This document shows, one piece after another, positions 17,185-25,800 of a stretch of DNA of 64,000 bases. The notes under the pieces are model-generated. The model saw only the letters and a list, made by a program, of their open reading frames with translations, was not told the origin of the DNA and searched no databases. Within the stretch, counting starts at the first letter, position 1. Each line of letters opens with the position of its first letter. The DNA is taken from contig NZ_JBHRYQ010000001.1 of NCBI RefSeq assembly GCF_042649125.1, forward strand, positions 1,054,001 to 1,118,000. The letters are read 5' to 3'. The DNA comes from Leadbetterella lacunae. GTDB taxonomy: Bacteria > Bacteroidota > Bacteroidia > Cytophagales > Spirosomataceae. The translations under genes were made by a program, and so were the position numbers.

Positions 17185-19806
17185 ATGGCAGAAGAAAACG
17201 AAAATCTTGATCTTAGTTCTCCAAACAGAGGAACAATTATCCCAATAAACATAGAAGATGAAATGAGAAGTGCTTACATTGATTATTCAATGTCAGTGAT
17301 TGTCTCAAGAGCATTACCAGATGTACGAGATGGTTTTAAACCCGTACACAGAAGAGTACTTTATGGTATGTCAGAATTAGGCGTTTACCATAACCGTGCT
17401 CACAAAAAATCGGCTCGTATAGTAGGAGAGGTCTTAGGTAAGTATCACCCACACGGTGATTCTTCAGTATACGATACCATGGTTAGAATGGCCCAAGAGT
17501 GGTCTTTGAGATATCCATTAGTAGATGGCCAAGGTAACTTTGGGTCTATTGACGGTGACTCACCTGCAGCCATGAGGTATACAGAAGCAAGACTGAAGCG
17601 TATAGCAGAAGAAATGCTTGCTGATATTAACAAAGAAACGGTTGATTTCCAACCCAACTTTGATGATTCATTAAATGAGCCTTCAGTTCTTCCGGCCAGA
17701 ATCCCAAACCTTTTACTTAACGGTACTTCAGGAATTGCAGTAGGTATGGCCACTAACATGGCCCCTCACAATTTGACCGAAGTAGTTGACGGAATCACCG
17801 CATACATCGCAAATCCAGAAATTGAGATTGACGAACTAATGCAACATATTAAAGCTCCCGATTTTCCTACAGGAGGAATTATCTATGGGTATAGTGGTGT
17901 TAAAGCTGCTTTTGAAACTGGTAGAGGGAGGATAGTTTTAAGGTCTGTTGCAAATTTTGAAGTTTCTAAAACAGGAAAAGAGCAGATTGTAGTTACCGAA
18001 ATTCCATATATGGTCAACAAGGCCAATATGATTGAAAAAACTGCTGGTTTAATCAATGAGAAAAAAATTGAAGGAATCTCTGATTTAAGAGACGAATCAG
18101 ATAGAGACGGATTAAGAATTGTATATGATCTTAAAAGAGACGCAGTTCCTAATGTAGTTCTTAACAACTTATATAAATATACGCAACTTCAGTCTTCGTT
18201 TAGTATCAATAACGTAGCCTTGGTAAAAGGTAGACCATTGACCCTAAACCTTAAAGAACTTATCAAATACTATGTTGAGCATAGAATTGAAGTTATTACC
18301 AGAAAAACACAATTCGAACTTAAAGAAGCAGAAAAAAGAGCTCACATACTAGAAGGTTTACTTATCGCGTTAGACCACCTAGATGAGGTTATTGCATTAA
18401 TCAGAGGCTCTAAAGACCCTGAGGAAGCTAAGCTAGGTTTGATTACTAAATTCGAACTTTCGGAACTTCAAGCAAGAGCCATCCTCGACATGAGACTTCA
18501 GCGATTAACTGGTCTTGAAAGAGACAAGATAGTAGCTGAATACAAAGAGCTAATGGCATTAATCGAAGAACTAAATTCAATATTAGCTTCCGAAGAAAAG
18601 AAAAAAGAAATAATAAAAGCAGACCTTCAAGATCTAAAAACCAAATATGGTGACGAAAGAAGATCTAAAATAGAAATGGTAGGAGCAGAGTTTAACATCG
18701 AGGATATGATCCCAGATGACGAAATGCTCGTGACAGTTTCTAACCAGGGTTATATAAAACGAACCAACTTAGCTGAATATAGAGCTCAATCTAGAGGTGG
18801 TACTGGCTCAAGAGGTGTAAAAACCAAAGATGAAGATTACACAGAGCATCTATTTATGGCTACTAACCATAACTACCTGTTGTTCTTTACTGAAAAAGGC
18901 AGATTGTATTGGTTAAGAGTATTTGAAGTTCCTGAGGGCAACAAAACTTCTAAAGGAAGAGCTATTCAAAACCTAATTAATATAGAATCAGATGATAATG
19001 TTAAAGCGGTGCTCAATGTTAAAACTTTAGTAGACGAAGACTATATCAAGAATAACTATATCGTAATGTGTACCAAAAATGGTACTGTTAAGAAAACACT
19101 TCTTGAGTTATATTCTAGACCAAGAGTTAACGGTATCATAGCAATCAACATCAACGAAGGAGATACTCTAATAGATGTAGCCCTAACAAATGGTGATGAT
19201 TACATAATAATTGCAGCTAACCAAGGAAAAGCCGTAAGATTCCATGAATCTGGAATCAGGCCAATGGGTAGGGGAGCTACAGGAGTCAGAGGAATAAACT
19301 TGGCTGAATCAGATCATGTAATAGGTATGATTTGTGTTAATAGGGAAGATGCTCAACTTTTAGTGGTAACCGAAAAAGGATATGGTAAACGCTCAGATAT
19401 AGGCGATTACAGAATTACCTCAAGAGGAGCCAAAGGTGTTAAGTCATTAAATATTACAGATAAAATCGGTAATCTAGTTGCAATCAAAGAAGTTACGGAT
19501 GATGATGATTTAATGATTATCACCACAAGAGGAATCTTGATTAGAATGCACGTTGCAGACTTAAGAATAATGGGAAGAAACACACAAGGTGTTAAACTTA
19601 TTAAATTGAGCGACAAAGACGGCATTGCTTCTGTAACCAGAATAGTAAGAGACGAAGAAGAAGAGGCATTAGAAGGAGCAGAGCTAGTAGAGGGTGCAGT
19701 GGCAATAGAGCCTAACACCGAAACTACAAGTGAAACTACTGAGCCATCGGTTGACACTGAAGAAACACCAGAAGAAGACACCGATTCTAATGAAGACGAA
19801 TCTTAA
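17185..19806 (+). CDS. gyrA: DNA gyrase subunit A
   Basis: This 873-aa type IIA topoisomerase subunit has the catalytic Tyr132 (AAMRYTEARL) and a quinolone-determining region HPHGDSSVYDT with Ser93 and Asp97, equivalent to E. coli Ser83 and Asp87, so no common resistance change is seen. Six beta-propeller repeats form the C-terminal half. At the GyrA-box position it has QSRGGTGSRG instead of QRRGGKG. An acidic Glu/Thr tail (about 835-873) ends the protein. It introduces negative supercoils with GyrB. The GyrA rather than ParC call rests on length and the propeller. Confidence 0.93.
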   Translation: MAEENENLDLSSPNRGTIIPINIEDEMRSAYIDYSMSVIVSRALPDVRDGFKPVHRRVLYGMSELGVYHNRAHKKSARIVGEVLGKYHPHGDSSVYDTMVRMAQEWSLRYPLVDGQGNFGSIDGDSPAAMRYTEARLKRIAEEMLADINKETVDFQPNFDDSLNEPSVLPARIPNLLLNGTSGIAVGMATNMAPHNLTEVVDGITAYIANPEIEIDELMQHIKAPDFPTGGIIYGYSGVKAAFETGRGRIVLRSVANFEVSKTGKEQIVVTEIPYMVNKANMIEKTAGLINEKKIEGISDLRDESDRDGLRIVYDLKRDAVPNVVLNNLYKYTQLQSSFSINNVALVKGRPLTLNLKELIKYYVEHRIEVITRKTQFELKEAEKRAHILEGLLIALDHLDEVIALIRGSKDPEEAKLGLITKFELSELQARAILDMRLQRLTGLERDKIVAEYKELMALIEELNSILASEEKKKEIIKADLQDLKTKYGDERRSKIEMVGAEFNIEDMIPDDEMLVTVSNQGYIKRTNLAEYRAQSRGGTGSRGVKTKDEDYTEHLFMATNHNYLLFFTEKGRLYWLRVFEVPEGNKTSKGRAIQNLINIESDDNVKAVLNVKTLVDEDYIKNNYIVMCTKNGTVKKTLLELYSRPRVNGIIAININEGDTLIDVALTNGDDYIIIAANQGKAVRFHESGIRPMGRGATGVRGINLAESDHVIGMICVNREDAQLLVVTEKGYGKRSDIGDYRITSRGAKGVKSLNITDKIGNLVAIKEVTDDDDLMIITTRGILIRMHVADLRIMGRNTQGVKLIKLSDKDGIASVTRIVRDEEEEALEGAELVEGAVAIEPNTETTSETTEPSVDTEETPEEDTDSNEDES

Positions 19807-19887
19807 TAAAATGTTAAAGTATTCAAAATAAGTAAACCAATAATAAATTATCAGTCTAATAATTAAATCAATCAAAAAAAACCTCAA

Positions 19888-21297
19888 ATGAAGAAATTAT
19901 TTGTATTGGCCATTTTAGGAGCATATACCTTAAACGCCAACGCCCAAACAGACCCAATAAAAGAACTAGCATGTAAAGGATTTACAGATGCAGTTTCTAA
20001 AGCAGAATCAAATACCCAGCATGCCAAAAAAGGCCTTAAAAGTGCTACATGGGTAAGTTTAGCAGATGCATACATCGACCATGCAGGTAAATGTGGTAGC
20101 GACTCAACGGCATCTATCAAAGCGTATGAAACTCTAAAGAAAGCTTTAGAAATAGAAAACGCTGCTGGTGGAAAAAAATCTAAGTCAATCGAAGAAGAAT
20201 TAGTAAGTGATAAACTATACAGTGCTTTAATGAGCCAAGGAGCTACACACTATAACACTAAAAACTTAAAGTTGGCAAGTGAAATGTTTGAATTAAGCGG
20301 TAAAGTAAAGCCAGCTGATTCAACTTCTCAATTGTATGCAGGTATTGTAAACCAATCTCTTGGTAACAATGACGGAGCAATAGAAAACTTCAAAAAGTAT
20401 TTAGATAACAAAGGACAAGATCCTGCGGTGTTTTATTCTTTAGCTCAGATTTATAAAATCGAAAAGAAATACGACAAAGCGATAGAAGTACTTAGAAAAG
20501 GAACAGCTATTCACCCAAATGATAAAGACTTAAAGTCAGAAATCATCAACACATATTTGACATCAAATAACCTAGATGCCGCTATTGTTGATTTGGAAAA
20601 AATGACAATTTCTGATCCTAAAAATGTAACTAACTTAAGCAACTTAGGCCTTCTTTATGATAATAAAGCTCAAGAGTTTACTAACGAAATTTCAGACATC
20701 AAAGAAGAAGTTGAGAAAAACAACATTCAAGATTTCCAGAAAAAACTTTCTAACGAAAAAGAGAAATTAGCAATTTTTGAGAATGAACTTCAGAATCTTA
20801 CCAATAACTTGAAGAAGTATCCAAAAAATGCTACTGAAACTAAGAGAAGAATAGCAGATGTAACAAGCCAAAAAATAGCTCAAGAAGAAGCTGTAGCTGA
20901 AGCAGCTAAGTCTCTTGCAAAAAAAGAAGCAGCACAAAATGGTTTAGCTGCTAAAAAAGAAAAAATGAATGAGCTAATTGCTAAACAAAAGGGTTACAAA
21001 GCGAAGGCGTTTGAATCATACAAAAAAGTTCTAGCATTAGACCCTGACAATTATGACGTTAACTTTAACATGGCCGTTATTCATTTTAACGAGGCAGTTG
21101 AAACTAAGAAAGTAATTGATGCAATGGATATGCAAGAATACCAAAAATCAGGTAAAGACATTGAGAAAAAAGCTTGTGCTCAATTCAATGTAGCGAAACC
21201 GTTTTTTGATAAGTGTAAAAGCTTAAATCCAAATGACGAGGTTGTATTAGAAAACCTTGTTAACCTTGAGAGAATATTAGAGCAGTGTAAAAACTAA
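19888..21297 (+). CDS. Exported TPR protein with coiled-coil insert
   Basis: The 469-aa protein has a signal peptide (MKKLFVLAILGAYTLNANA). Tetratricopeptide-like helices follow (for example YAGIVNQSLGNNDGAIENFKK and FYSLAQIYKIEKKYDKAIE). A Lys/Glu-rich coiled coil spans about 265-370, followed by a last TPR (KALDPDNY type). It lies 81 bases after gyrA with no terminator between, so read-through is possible. It probably acts as a periplasmic scaffold; the partner is unknown. Confidence 0.7.
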   Translation: MKKLFVLAILGAYTLNANAQTDPIKELACKGFTDAVSKAESNTQHAKKGLKSATWVSLADAYIDHAGKCGSDSTASIKAYETLKKALEIENAAGGKKSKSIEEELVSDKLYSALMSQGATHYNTKNLKLASEMFELSGKVKPADSTSQLYAGIVNQSLGNNDGAIENFKKYLDNKGQDPAVFYSLAQIYKIEKKYDKAIEVLRKGTAIHPNDKDLKSEIINTYLTSNNLDAAIVDLEKMTISDPKNVTNLSNLGLLYDNKAQEFTNEISDIKEEVEKNNIQDFQKKLSNEKEKLAIFENELQNLTNNLKKYPKNATETKRRIADVTSQKIAQEEAVAEAAKSLAKKEAAQNGLAAKKEKMNELIAKQKGYKAKAFESYKKVLALDPDNYDVNFNMAVIHFNEAVETKKVIDAMDMQEYQKSGKDIEKKACAQFNVAKPFFDKCKSLNPNDEVVLENLVNLERILEQCKN

Positions 21298-21314
21298 TCA
21301 TAATAAGATATCAG

Positions 21315-21350
21315 AGTAAAGCCATTCCAAACAGAATGGCTTTACTTTTG
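21315..21350 (+). terminator. Terminator after the TPR gene
   Basis: AGTAAAGCCATTC (21315-21327) and GAATGGCTTTACT (21334-21346) form a perfect 13-bp stem followed by TTT. Confidence 0.85.
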
Positions 21351-21601
21351 AACATCTTATTTAACATAATATAAATTATACAACAAAAGGATTTCTTAAT
21401 ATTTTCAGAAAAAAATGAAAGTTAATTACTGTAATTGGGGAATATAGAATAGTAACTTGAGAAAAAAATCTTGTATTAAAATATAGCATTAAATTATTTC
21501 AAAGTTATTGTTGGGAAAATCCGATGAAATGAAAAACTCATAAACTAAATTACTATATGTATGCAGAGAAAATTTTTGTCAAAAGAATTCTATGATTCAA
21601 A
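21351..21601. other. Intergenic stretch without recognised feature
   Basis: An AT-rich spacer between the TPR gene terminator and the end of the XRE regulator gene. I see no convincing small gene, RNA or repeat in it. Confidence 0.5.
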
Positions 21602-22033
21602 TTAACTAGTTGGGTTAAATTGCTCGAAGGTATTATCCGAATAAAAAACCAATATTTTCTGTATAGTCTTTGTTTTTCCTTGATTTGATTCAGCCTGAGA
21701 ATTGTTTTTTTCCTTACCATTGCTAACAGAATTATTTTCATCCAATTCTCGAGCGTTATGAGAACCAGAGAAAAGGTAGCTAAACTCCTCTTTATGTGAA
21801 AGTTGTTCTACCACATCCATATCCAAATCTTCGTCGTCTGAGATCCAATTATAGCCCAATTCAGGAAACTTTGCCACAATCTTCTGAATAATCTCCAAGC
21901 TAGGCTTATTTCTACCTGTAAGTATATGACTTATAATAGGCCTATTAACCTCTATATAATCCGCAAAGCGTGTAGAGGTTAAACCCAAGCCAAGAATTAA
22001 CTTTTCTATTTTATTATTCAATACATTAGTCAC
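21602..22033 (-). CDS. Small XRE-type helix-turn-helix regulator
   Basis: In this 143-aa protein, residues 6 to about 65 form a Cro/C1-type HTH (LGLTSTRFADYIEVNRPIIS followed by HILTGRNKPSLEIIQKIVAKFPELGYNWI). The HTH is followed by an acidic, then Asn/Gln/Ser-rich linker and a short strand (KILVFYSDNTFEQFNP) that closes the protein. The start codon is GTG at 22033. The upstream region holds several copies of a GTTTACAWTTGTG-like element, one of which overlaps this start codon, so autoregulation is likely. No phage or toxin gene is next to it. The targets are unknown. Confidence 0.75.
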   Translation of the reverse strand: MTNVLNNKIEKLILGLGLTSTRFADYIEVNRPIISHILTGRNKPSLEIIQKIVAKFPELGYNWISDDEDLDMDVVEQLSHKEEFSYLFSGSHNARELDENNSVSNGKEKNNSQAESNQGKTKTIQKILVFYSDNTFEQFNPTS

Positions 22034-22140
22034 AATTGTAAACAGTAAGATTTATCTATTCACAAATGTAATTACAACTATTTACATTTGCAAATTATCT
22101 TAAAATAACAAATGTTAACTTGTAACTAATTGTAAATGTG
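22031..22140. promoter_or_regulatory. Operator-like repeats and promoter of the XRE gene
   Basis: On the minus strand TTTG (complement of 22091-22094), 20 bases and TACATTTG (complement of 22063-22070) make a promoter for the regulator. Copies of a related 10-13-base element occur at 22031-22043 (inverted GTTTACAATTGTG), 22061-22071, 22081-22091, 22108-22119 and 22128-22140, in both orientations. Another lies at 22241-22253. Part of the likeness comes from the -7 box itself, but the copies that serve no promoter argue for protein-binding sites. Confidence 0.6.
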
Positions 22141-22218
22141 AAAGATACAGACTACTTGGATTATTCTAAGTTTTGAAAATTTGATGAAAAAAATCTTAAA
22201 AAAATATTTAAAGAAAAA

Positions 22219-22253
22219 TTTGGAGAAACAAAATAAAGGTGTTTACATTTGTG
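22219..22253 (+). promoter_or_regulatory. Promoter of a short transcript, with XRE-type site
   Basis: TTTG at 22219-22222, 21 bases, then TACATTTG at 22244-22251. The -7 box is embedded in GTTTACATTTGTG (22241-22253), the same 13-mer with one change as the element over the XRE start codon. Confidence 0.5.
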
Positions 22254-22256
22254 ACA

Positions 22257-22341
22257 GACTTATGTGCCTTCTATAATATATCGACTCACCAAGAGTGAAT
22301 CAAAAAAGAAAAGAGCCAGGATTAATATCTTGGCTCTTTTT
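22257..22341 (+). ncRNA. Candidate small RNA
   Basis: Between the promoter at 22219-22251 and a strong terminator (AAAAGAGCCAGG 22309-22320, CTTGGCTCTTTT 22329-22340, then T) lie about 85 bases with no worthwhile reading frame. A small hairpin ACTC-ACCAA-GAGT is at 22284-22296. No known RNA family is recognised. The 5' end is estimated from the -7 box. Confidence 0.45.
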
Positions 22342-22343
22342 GC
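22309..22343 (+). terminator. Terminator of the candidate small RNA
   Basis: A GC-containing stem AAAAGAGCCAGG / CTTGGCTCTTTT with an 8-base loop is followed by a T tract. No annotated gene on this strand ends here, so it must serve an unannotated transcript. Confidence 0.75.
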
Positions 22344-22772
22344 ATTTAAAACTATACTTATACACTAACCCAACTGACCTTTTAAATCAATAAAGATGCA
22401 TTTGCTGAGAAGCCTAATTTTTAAAAGATAAGTCCTTATACCTGCAAATCTATAAATTGCTTTAAAGAGCATAAACATAAATCTTTTTCTAAATCTCCCA
22501 AAAATGATAAATTTTAAATTAATCAAATTGATATTTTTAAGGTTTCAAACAAAAAAATCATGGTAGACCTTCAGGTTGAATCTTTTATATACTGAATATT
22601 TTAGAACTTACATAAAAAACTCAAATTGGATATCCTCCTCAATGCGGATTTCTAGGTTTCAACTTTAGATTAAAATGCACAAAAAAACAGCAAAGATTTA
22701 CATCAATGCTGCTAATTTGTCTTTAAAAATAAACGGGATTTAAGATTAAAACCTTAAATCAAAACACGAAAG
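22344..22772. other. Intergenic stretch; weak dapD terminator only
   Basis: No reading frame with coding character is visible. On the minus strand CAGCA/TGCTG (22688-22692 and 22707-22711) followed by seven Ts, and an 8-bp stem GATTTAAG/CTTAAATC (22737-22760), may end dapD transcription. The rest is AT-rich and unremarkable. Confidence 0.4.
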
Positions 22773-23591
22773 TTACACTGTAACATTATTTTCTCTTAAA
22801 GCTTCATTTAGAGAAGTCTTTAAATCTGTAGATGCTTTTCTTTTACCAATTATTAAGGCACATGGTACGCCATATTCACCAGCAGGGAAACTTTTTGTCA
22901 ATGTACCTGGAATAACTACCGAGTTTGCAGGTACTTTACCAATATATTGGATAGGTTCTGGACCTGTCACATCTATTATTTTTGAGCTTCCTGTGATCGT
23001 TACACCGGCCCCCAAAACCGCTCTTTCTCCGATATGAGCACCTTCAACCACAATACACCTTGAACCGATAAATGCACCGTCTTCGATAATTACTGGCGAG
23101 GCTTGAGCAGGCTCTAAAACTCCTCCTATGCCAACGCCACCGCTAAGGTGTACATTCTTGCCAATTTGAGCACAACTTCCTACTGTAGCCCATGTATCTA
23201 CCATAGTACCTTCATCTACATAAGCACCAATATTTACGTAACTAGGCATTAAGATAACTCCTGGAGCTAAATATGCTCCAAATCTGGCAACCGCTGGAGG
23301 AACAACCCTAACACCTATTTTATCGTAATTATTTTTTAATTGCATTTTATCGTGAAACTGGAATATTCCAACTTCTTCTACAATCATTTTTCTCAAAGGG
23401 AAATATAATATAATCGCTTTCTTAATCCATTCGTTAGTAACCCACTCTCCGTTGCTACTCTTATTAGCAACACGTAATACTCCATCGTTTACTAATGAGA
23501 TTATTTCATTTATTGTTTCAACTGTTTTAGCATCTTTTAGCAATTCTCTGTTTTCCCATGCTGCTAAAATTAACTCTTCTTTTTCTTTCAT
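22773..23591 (-). CDS. dapD: Tetrahydrodipicolinate N-succinyltransferase DapD
   Basis: The 272-aa protein starts at ATG 23591; the codon six bases upstream is TTG. It has an N-terminal helical domain and a left-handed beta-helix of hexapeptide repeats (about 105-220: IGAYVDEGTMVDTWATVG, then IGGVLEPAQASPVIIEDGAFIGSR). It transfers succinyl from succinyl-CoA to tetrahydrodipicolinate in diaminopimelate synthesis. Its presence shows that this organism uses the succinylase branch. It is monocistronic. Confidence 0.94.
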   Translation of the reverse strand: MKEKEELILAAWENRELLKDAKTVETINEIISLVNDGVLRVANKSSNGEWVTNEWIKKAIILYFPLRKMIVEEVGIFQFHDKMQLKNNYDKIGVRVVPPAVARFGAYLAPGVILMPSYVNIGAYVDEGTMVDTWATVGSCAQIGKNVHLSGGVGIGGVLEPAQASPVIIEDGAFIGSRCIVVEGAHIGERAVLGAGVTITGSSKIIDVTGPEPIQYIGKVPANSVVIPGTLTKSFPAGEYGVPCALIIGKRKASTDLKTSLNEALRENNVTV

Positions 23592-23751
23592 TTGCAATTA
23601 ACTTATATATTTACAATTAACTATTACTTTTTTAATTAACCATTAAATAACTGATTTACAACTTAGTTATGTTATTAAAACCATTAAAGATTCCTAATTC
23701 GTAAATTATGTTATTTAAAGCCGAATATTATTTGGCTCGAATACTGCAATA

Positions 23752-23781
23752 CAAAATTACTACATTTTAAGTAGTAATCAA
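23752..23781 (-). promoter_or_regulatory. Promoter of dapD
   Basis: On the minus strand TTG (complement of 23779-23781), 19 bases, then TAATTTTG (complement of 23752-23759) fits the consensus exactly. It implies a leader of about 150 bases for dapD. Confidence 0.65.
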
Positions 23782-23855
23782 TTAGTATTTCGGGTTAAAT
23801 TATGCTACTTATCTTAGTATTTAAGCGGAATTATGCTATTTTTATTAGTATTGTT
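23782..23855. repeat. Short imperfect tandem repeat
   Basis: A unit of about 32 bases beginning TTAGTATT and containing ATTATGCTA occurs at 23782 and 23814, and a third copy starts at 23845 (TTAGTATTG). It lies in the dapD-gapA divergent space, just upstream of the dapD promoter. The function is unknown. Confidence 0.5.
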
Positions 23856-24020
23856 TTTAATGAGGTATCCACTATTTACTAATGCATTTATTTGGAATTT
23901 CATAATTTGGCTTTAAAATTCATATCGCCTGAGAATTGAATATTTGAAACCATTCTGACCTTTGATAGGAAATATTGAAATTTCAGACGTAATAGAATTT
24001 GTAAATTATTGCCTACTAAA

Positions 24021-24051
24021 TTGTTTATAGCCTTAATTATTTTTAATTTTG
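24021..24051 (+). promoter_or_regulatory. Promoter of gapA
   Basis: TTG at 24021-24023, 20 bases, then TAATTTTG at 24044-24051, 27 bases before the start codon. Confidence 0.75.
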
Positions 24052-24078
24052 CATTTCAAATACAAATAAATATAACGC

Positions 24079-25089
24079 ATGAAAGACATTAAAGTTGCTA
24101 TTAATGGTTTCGGCCGTATCGGTCGCTTAGTTTATCGTCAAATCTACAATATGGAAGGTATTGATATTGTAGCCATCAATGATTTGACAGATCCAAAAAC
24201 TTTAGCACACCTGCTTAAGTATGACACTGCTCAAGGAAGATTCGAGGAGAAAGTAGAATCTACTGAAAACTCAATTATCGTTAATGGTGATGTAATTAAC
24301 ATCTATGCACAAAGAGACCCTTCTCAAATTCCATGGGGAAGTCATGATGTTGATGTAGTATTAGAATGTACAGGATTTTTTGCTGATAAAGAAAAAGCTT
24401 CAGCTCATATTACTGCGGGTGCCAAGAAAGTTGTAATTTCTGCTCCTGCTACTGGTGACCTTAAGACTATCGTGTTTAATGTAAACCACGAAATTCTTGA
24501 CGGTACTGAAACAATTGTTAGTGCAGCATCTTGTACTACAAACTGTTTAGCTCCAATGGCTCAAGTATTAGAGAATGAGTTTGAGATTATCAACGGTTTG
24601 ATGACAACCGTTCACGCTTATACAAATGATCAAAACACACAAGATGCTCCTCACGCTAAAAGTGATTTAAGAAGAGCTAGAGCTGCTGCTCAAAATATTG
24701 TGCCGAATAGTACTGGTGCTGCAAAAGCTATTGGCTTAGTATTACCAAGCTTAAAAGGTAAATTAGATGGTTCAGCTCAACGTGTACCTACATTGACTGG
24801 TTCATTAACTGAAGTTACGGCTATCTTAGGAAAGAAAACTACAGTTGAAGAAATTAACGCAGCAATGAAAAAAGCTTCAAACGAAAGTTTCGGTTATACT
24901 GAAGATGAAATCGTAAGTAGCGACGTAATCGGTATCAGCTATGGTTCACTTTTTGATGCAACTCAAACGAAAGTTCAAAACGTTGGAGATTCTCAATTAG
25001 TAAGAGTAGTTAGCTGGTATGATAACGAAATGTCATACGTTTCTCAATTGGTTAGAACTGTAAAACATTTCGCTTCTCTTATTAAATAA
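24079..25089 (+). CDS. gapA: Type I glyceraldehyde-3-phosphate dehydrogenase
   Basis: The 336-aa protein has the NAD-binding INGFGRIGRLVYRQ. The catalytic Cys152 is in SAASCTTNCLAP, and the protein closes with SWYDNEMSYVSQLVRTV. It oxidises glyceraldehyde-3-phosphate in glycolysis. It is transcribed alone, from its own promoter to a strong terminator. Its codons look more biased than those of its neighbours, as expected for a highly expressed gene. Confidence 0.95.
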   Translation: MKDIKVAINGFGRIGRLVYRQIYNMEGIDIVAINDLTDPKTLAHLLKYDTAQGRFEEKVESTENSIIVNGDVINIYAQRDPSQIPWGSHDVDVVLECTGFFADKEKASAHITAGAKKVVISAPATGDLKTIVFNVNHEILDGTETIVSAASCTTNCLAPMAQVLENEFEIINGLMTTVHAYTNDQNTQDAPHAKSDLRRARAAAQNIVPNSTGAAKAIGLVLPSLKGKLDGSAQRVPTLTGSLTEVTAILGKKTTVEEINAAMKKASNESFGYTEDEIVSSDVIGISYGSLFDATQTKVQNVGDSQLVRVVSWYDNEMSYVSQLVRTVKHFASLIK

Positions 25090-25109
25090 GAATTGCAAAA
25101 TACTAATAA

Positions 25110-25143
25110 CAAAAAAAGCTCCTTTTTCAAGGAGCTTTTTTTA
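25110..25143. terminator. Terminator shared by gapA and trmB, inside the trmB 3' end
   Basis: AAAAAAGCTCCTT / AAGGAGCTTTTTT (about 25112-25124 and 25129-25141) ends gapA. The right arm is also the last codons of trmB on the other strand (IKKAP and its TGA stop), so coding sequence and terminator coincide. On the minus strand the stem is followed by T residues as well. Confidence 0.85.
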
Positions 25144-25798
25144 TGTGTTTTGCTTTTATGTAGTGGATAGTACTGCCCTTTTCTACAAAGAGTTTTTCAT
25201 AATGTGTCTTAATTTCAAAGTGCTCCTCATTTAGAGGGGAATTATATAAATCGTCTGTATAATCTAAAATTTCAAGAGCTGGATCATTCTTGATTACTTC
25301 TAAAGAGTATTCATATAAAAACGCAGAATCTGTTTTTAGGTGAAACATCCCTTCGTTTTTTAAGTAAATTTTATATATATCCAGAAACCTTTGATTGGTT
25401 AATCTTCTTTTCTCTTCTTTGTCTCTTGGTTGAGGATCAGGGTGAATCAGCCAAATTTCGTCAACTTCATCAACTTCAAAAAACTCATCTAAGAACTGAA
25501 TTCCGGTCCTTAAAAAGGCGACATTTGTTAAATTTAAATTCTCGGCATTCTTACTACCTCTCGCAATACGATCGCCTTTAATATCAATCCCAATAAAATT
25601 TTTATCCGGAAAATTTTTACCTAGCCCTACAGTATATTCTCCTTTTCCGCAAGCAAGTTCTAATACCAATGGATTTTGATTTTGGAAAAATACGCTATTC
25701 CATTTCCCTTTTATTTGGGTGTATAATTCTTTACCCCTTTCTATTACATTATGGGCATTTTGATTATGTTCGAACCTATGTAATTTTTTTCTTGACAA
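25127..25798 (-). CDS. trmB: tRNA (guanine(46)-N7)-methyltransferase TrmB
   Basis: The 223-aa Rossmann methyltransferase has the SAM site LELACGKGEYTVGLG and the conserved LIHPDPQPRDKEEKRRL. It makes m7G46 in tRNA. The start codon is TTG at 25798, giving the family-typical opening MSRKKLHRFEHN; no ATG is nearby. It lies 2 bases after folC, as the last gene of the long leftward operon. Confidence 0.93.
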   Translation of the reverse strand: MSRKKLHRFEHNQNAHNVIERGKELYTQIKGKWNSVFFQNQNPLVLELACGKGEYTVGLGKNFPDKNFIGIDIKGDRIARGSKNAENLNLTNVAFLRTGIQFLDEFFEVDEVDEIWLIHPDPQPRDKEEKRRLTNQRFLDIYKIYLKNEGMFHLKTDSAFLYEYSLEVIKNDPALEILDYTDDLYNSPLNEEHFEIKTHYEKLFVEKGSTIHYIKAKHIKKAP

Positions 25799-25800
25799 TT

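Noticed and set aside
17185..19806. Degenerate GyrA box (QSRGGTGSRG), possibly ParC
   Set aside because: Length, propeller and N-terminal sequence are GyrA-like, and variant boxes are usual in Bacteroidota, so I do not count it as an anomaly.
21602..22343. Phage immunity region (XRE repressor with operators)
   Set aside because: No phage, integrase or excisionase gene lies within several kilobases; the neighbours are housekeeping genes.
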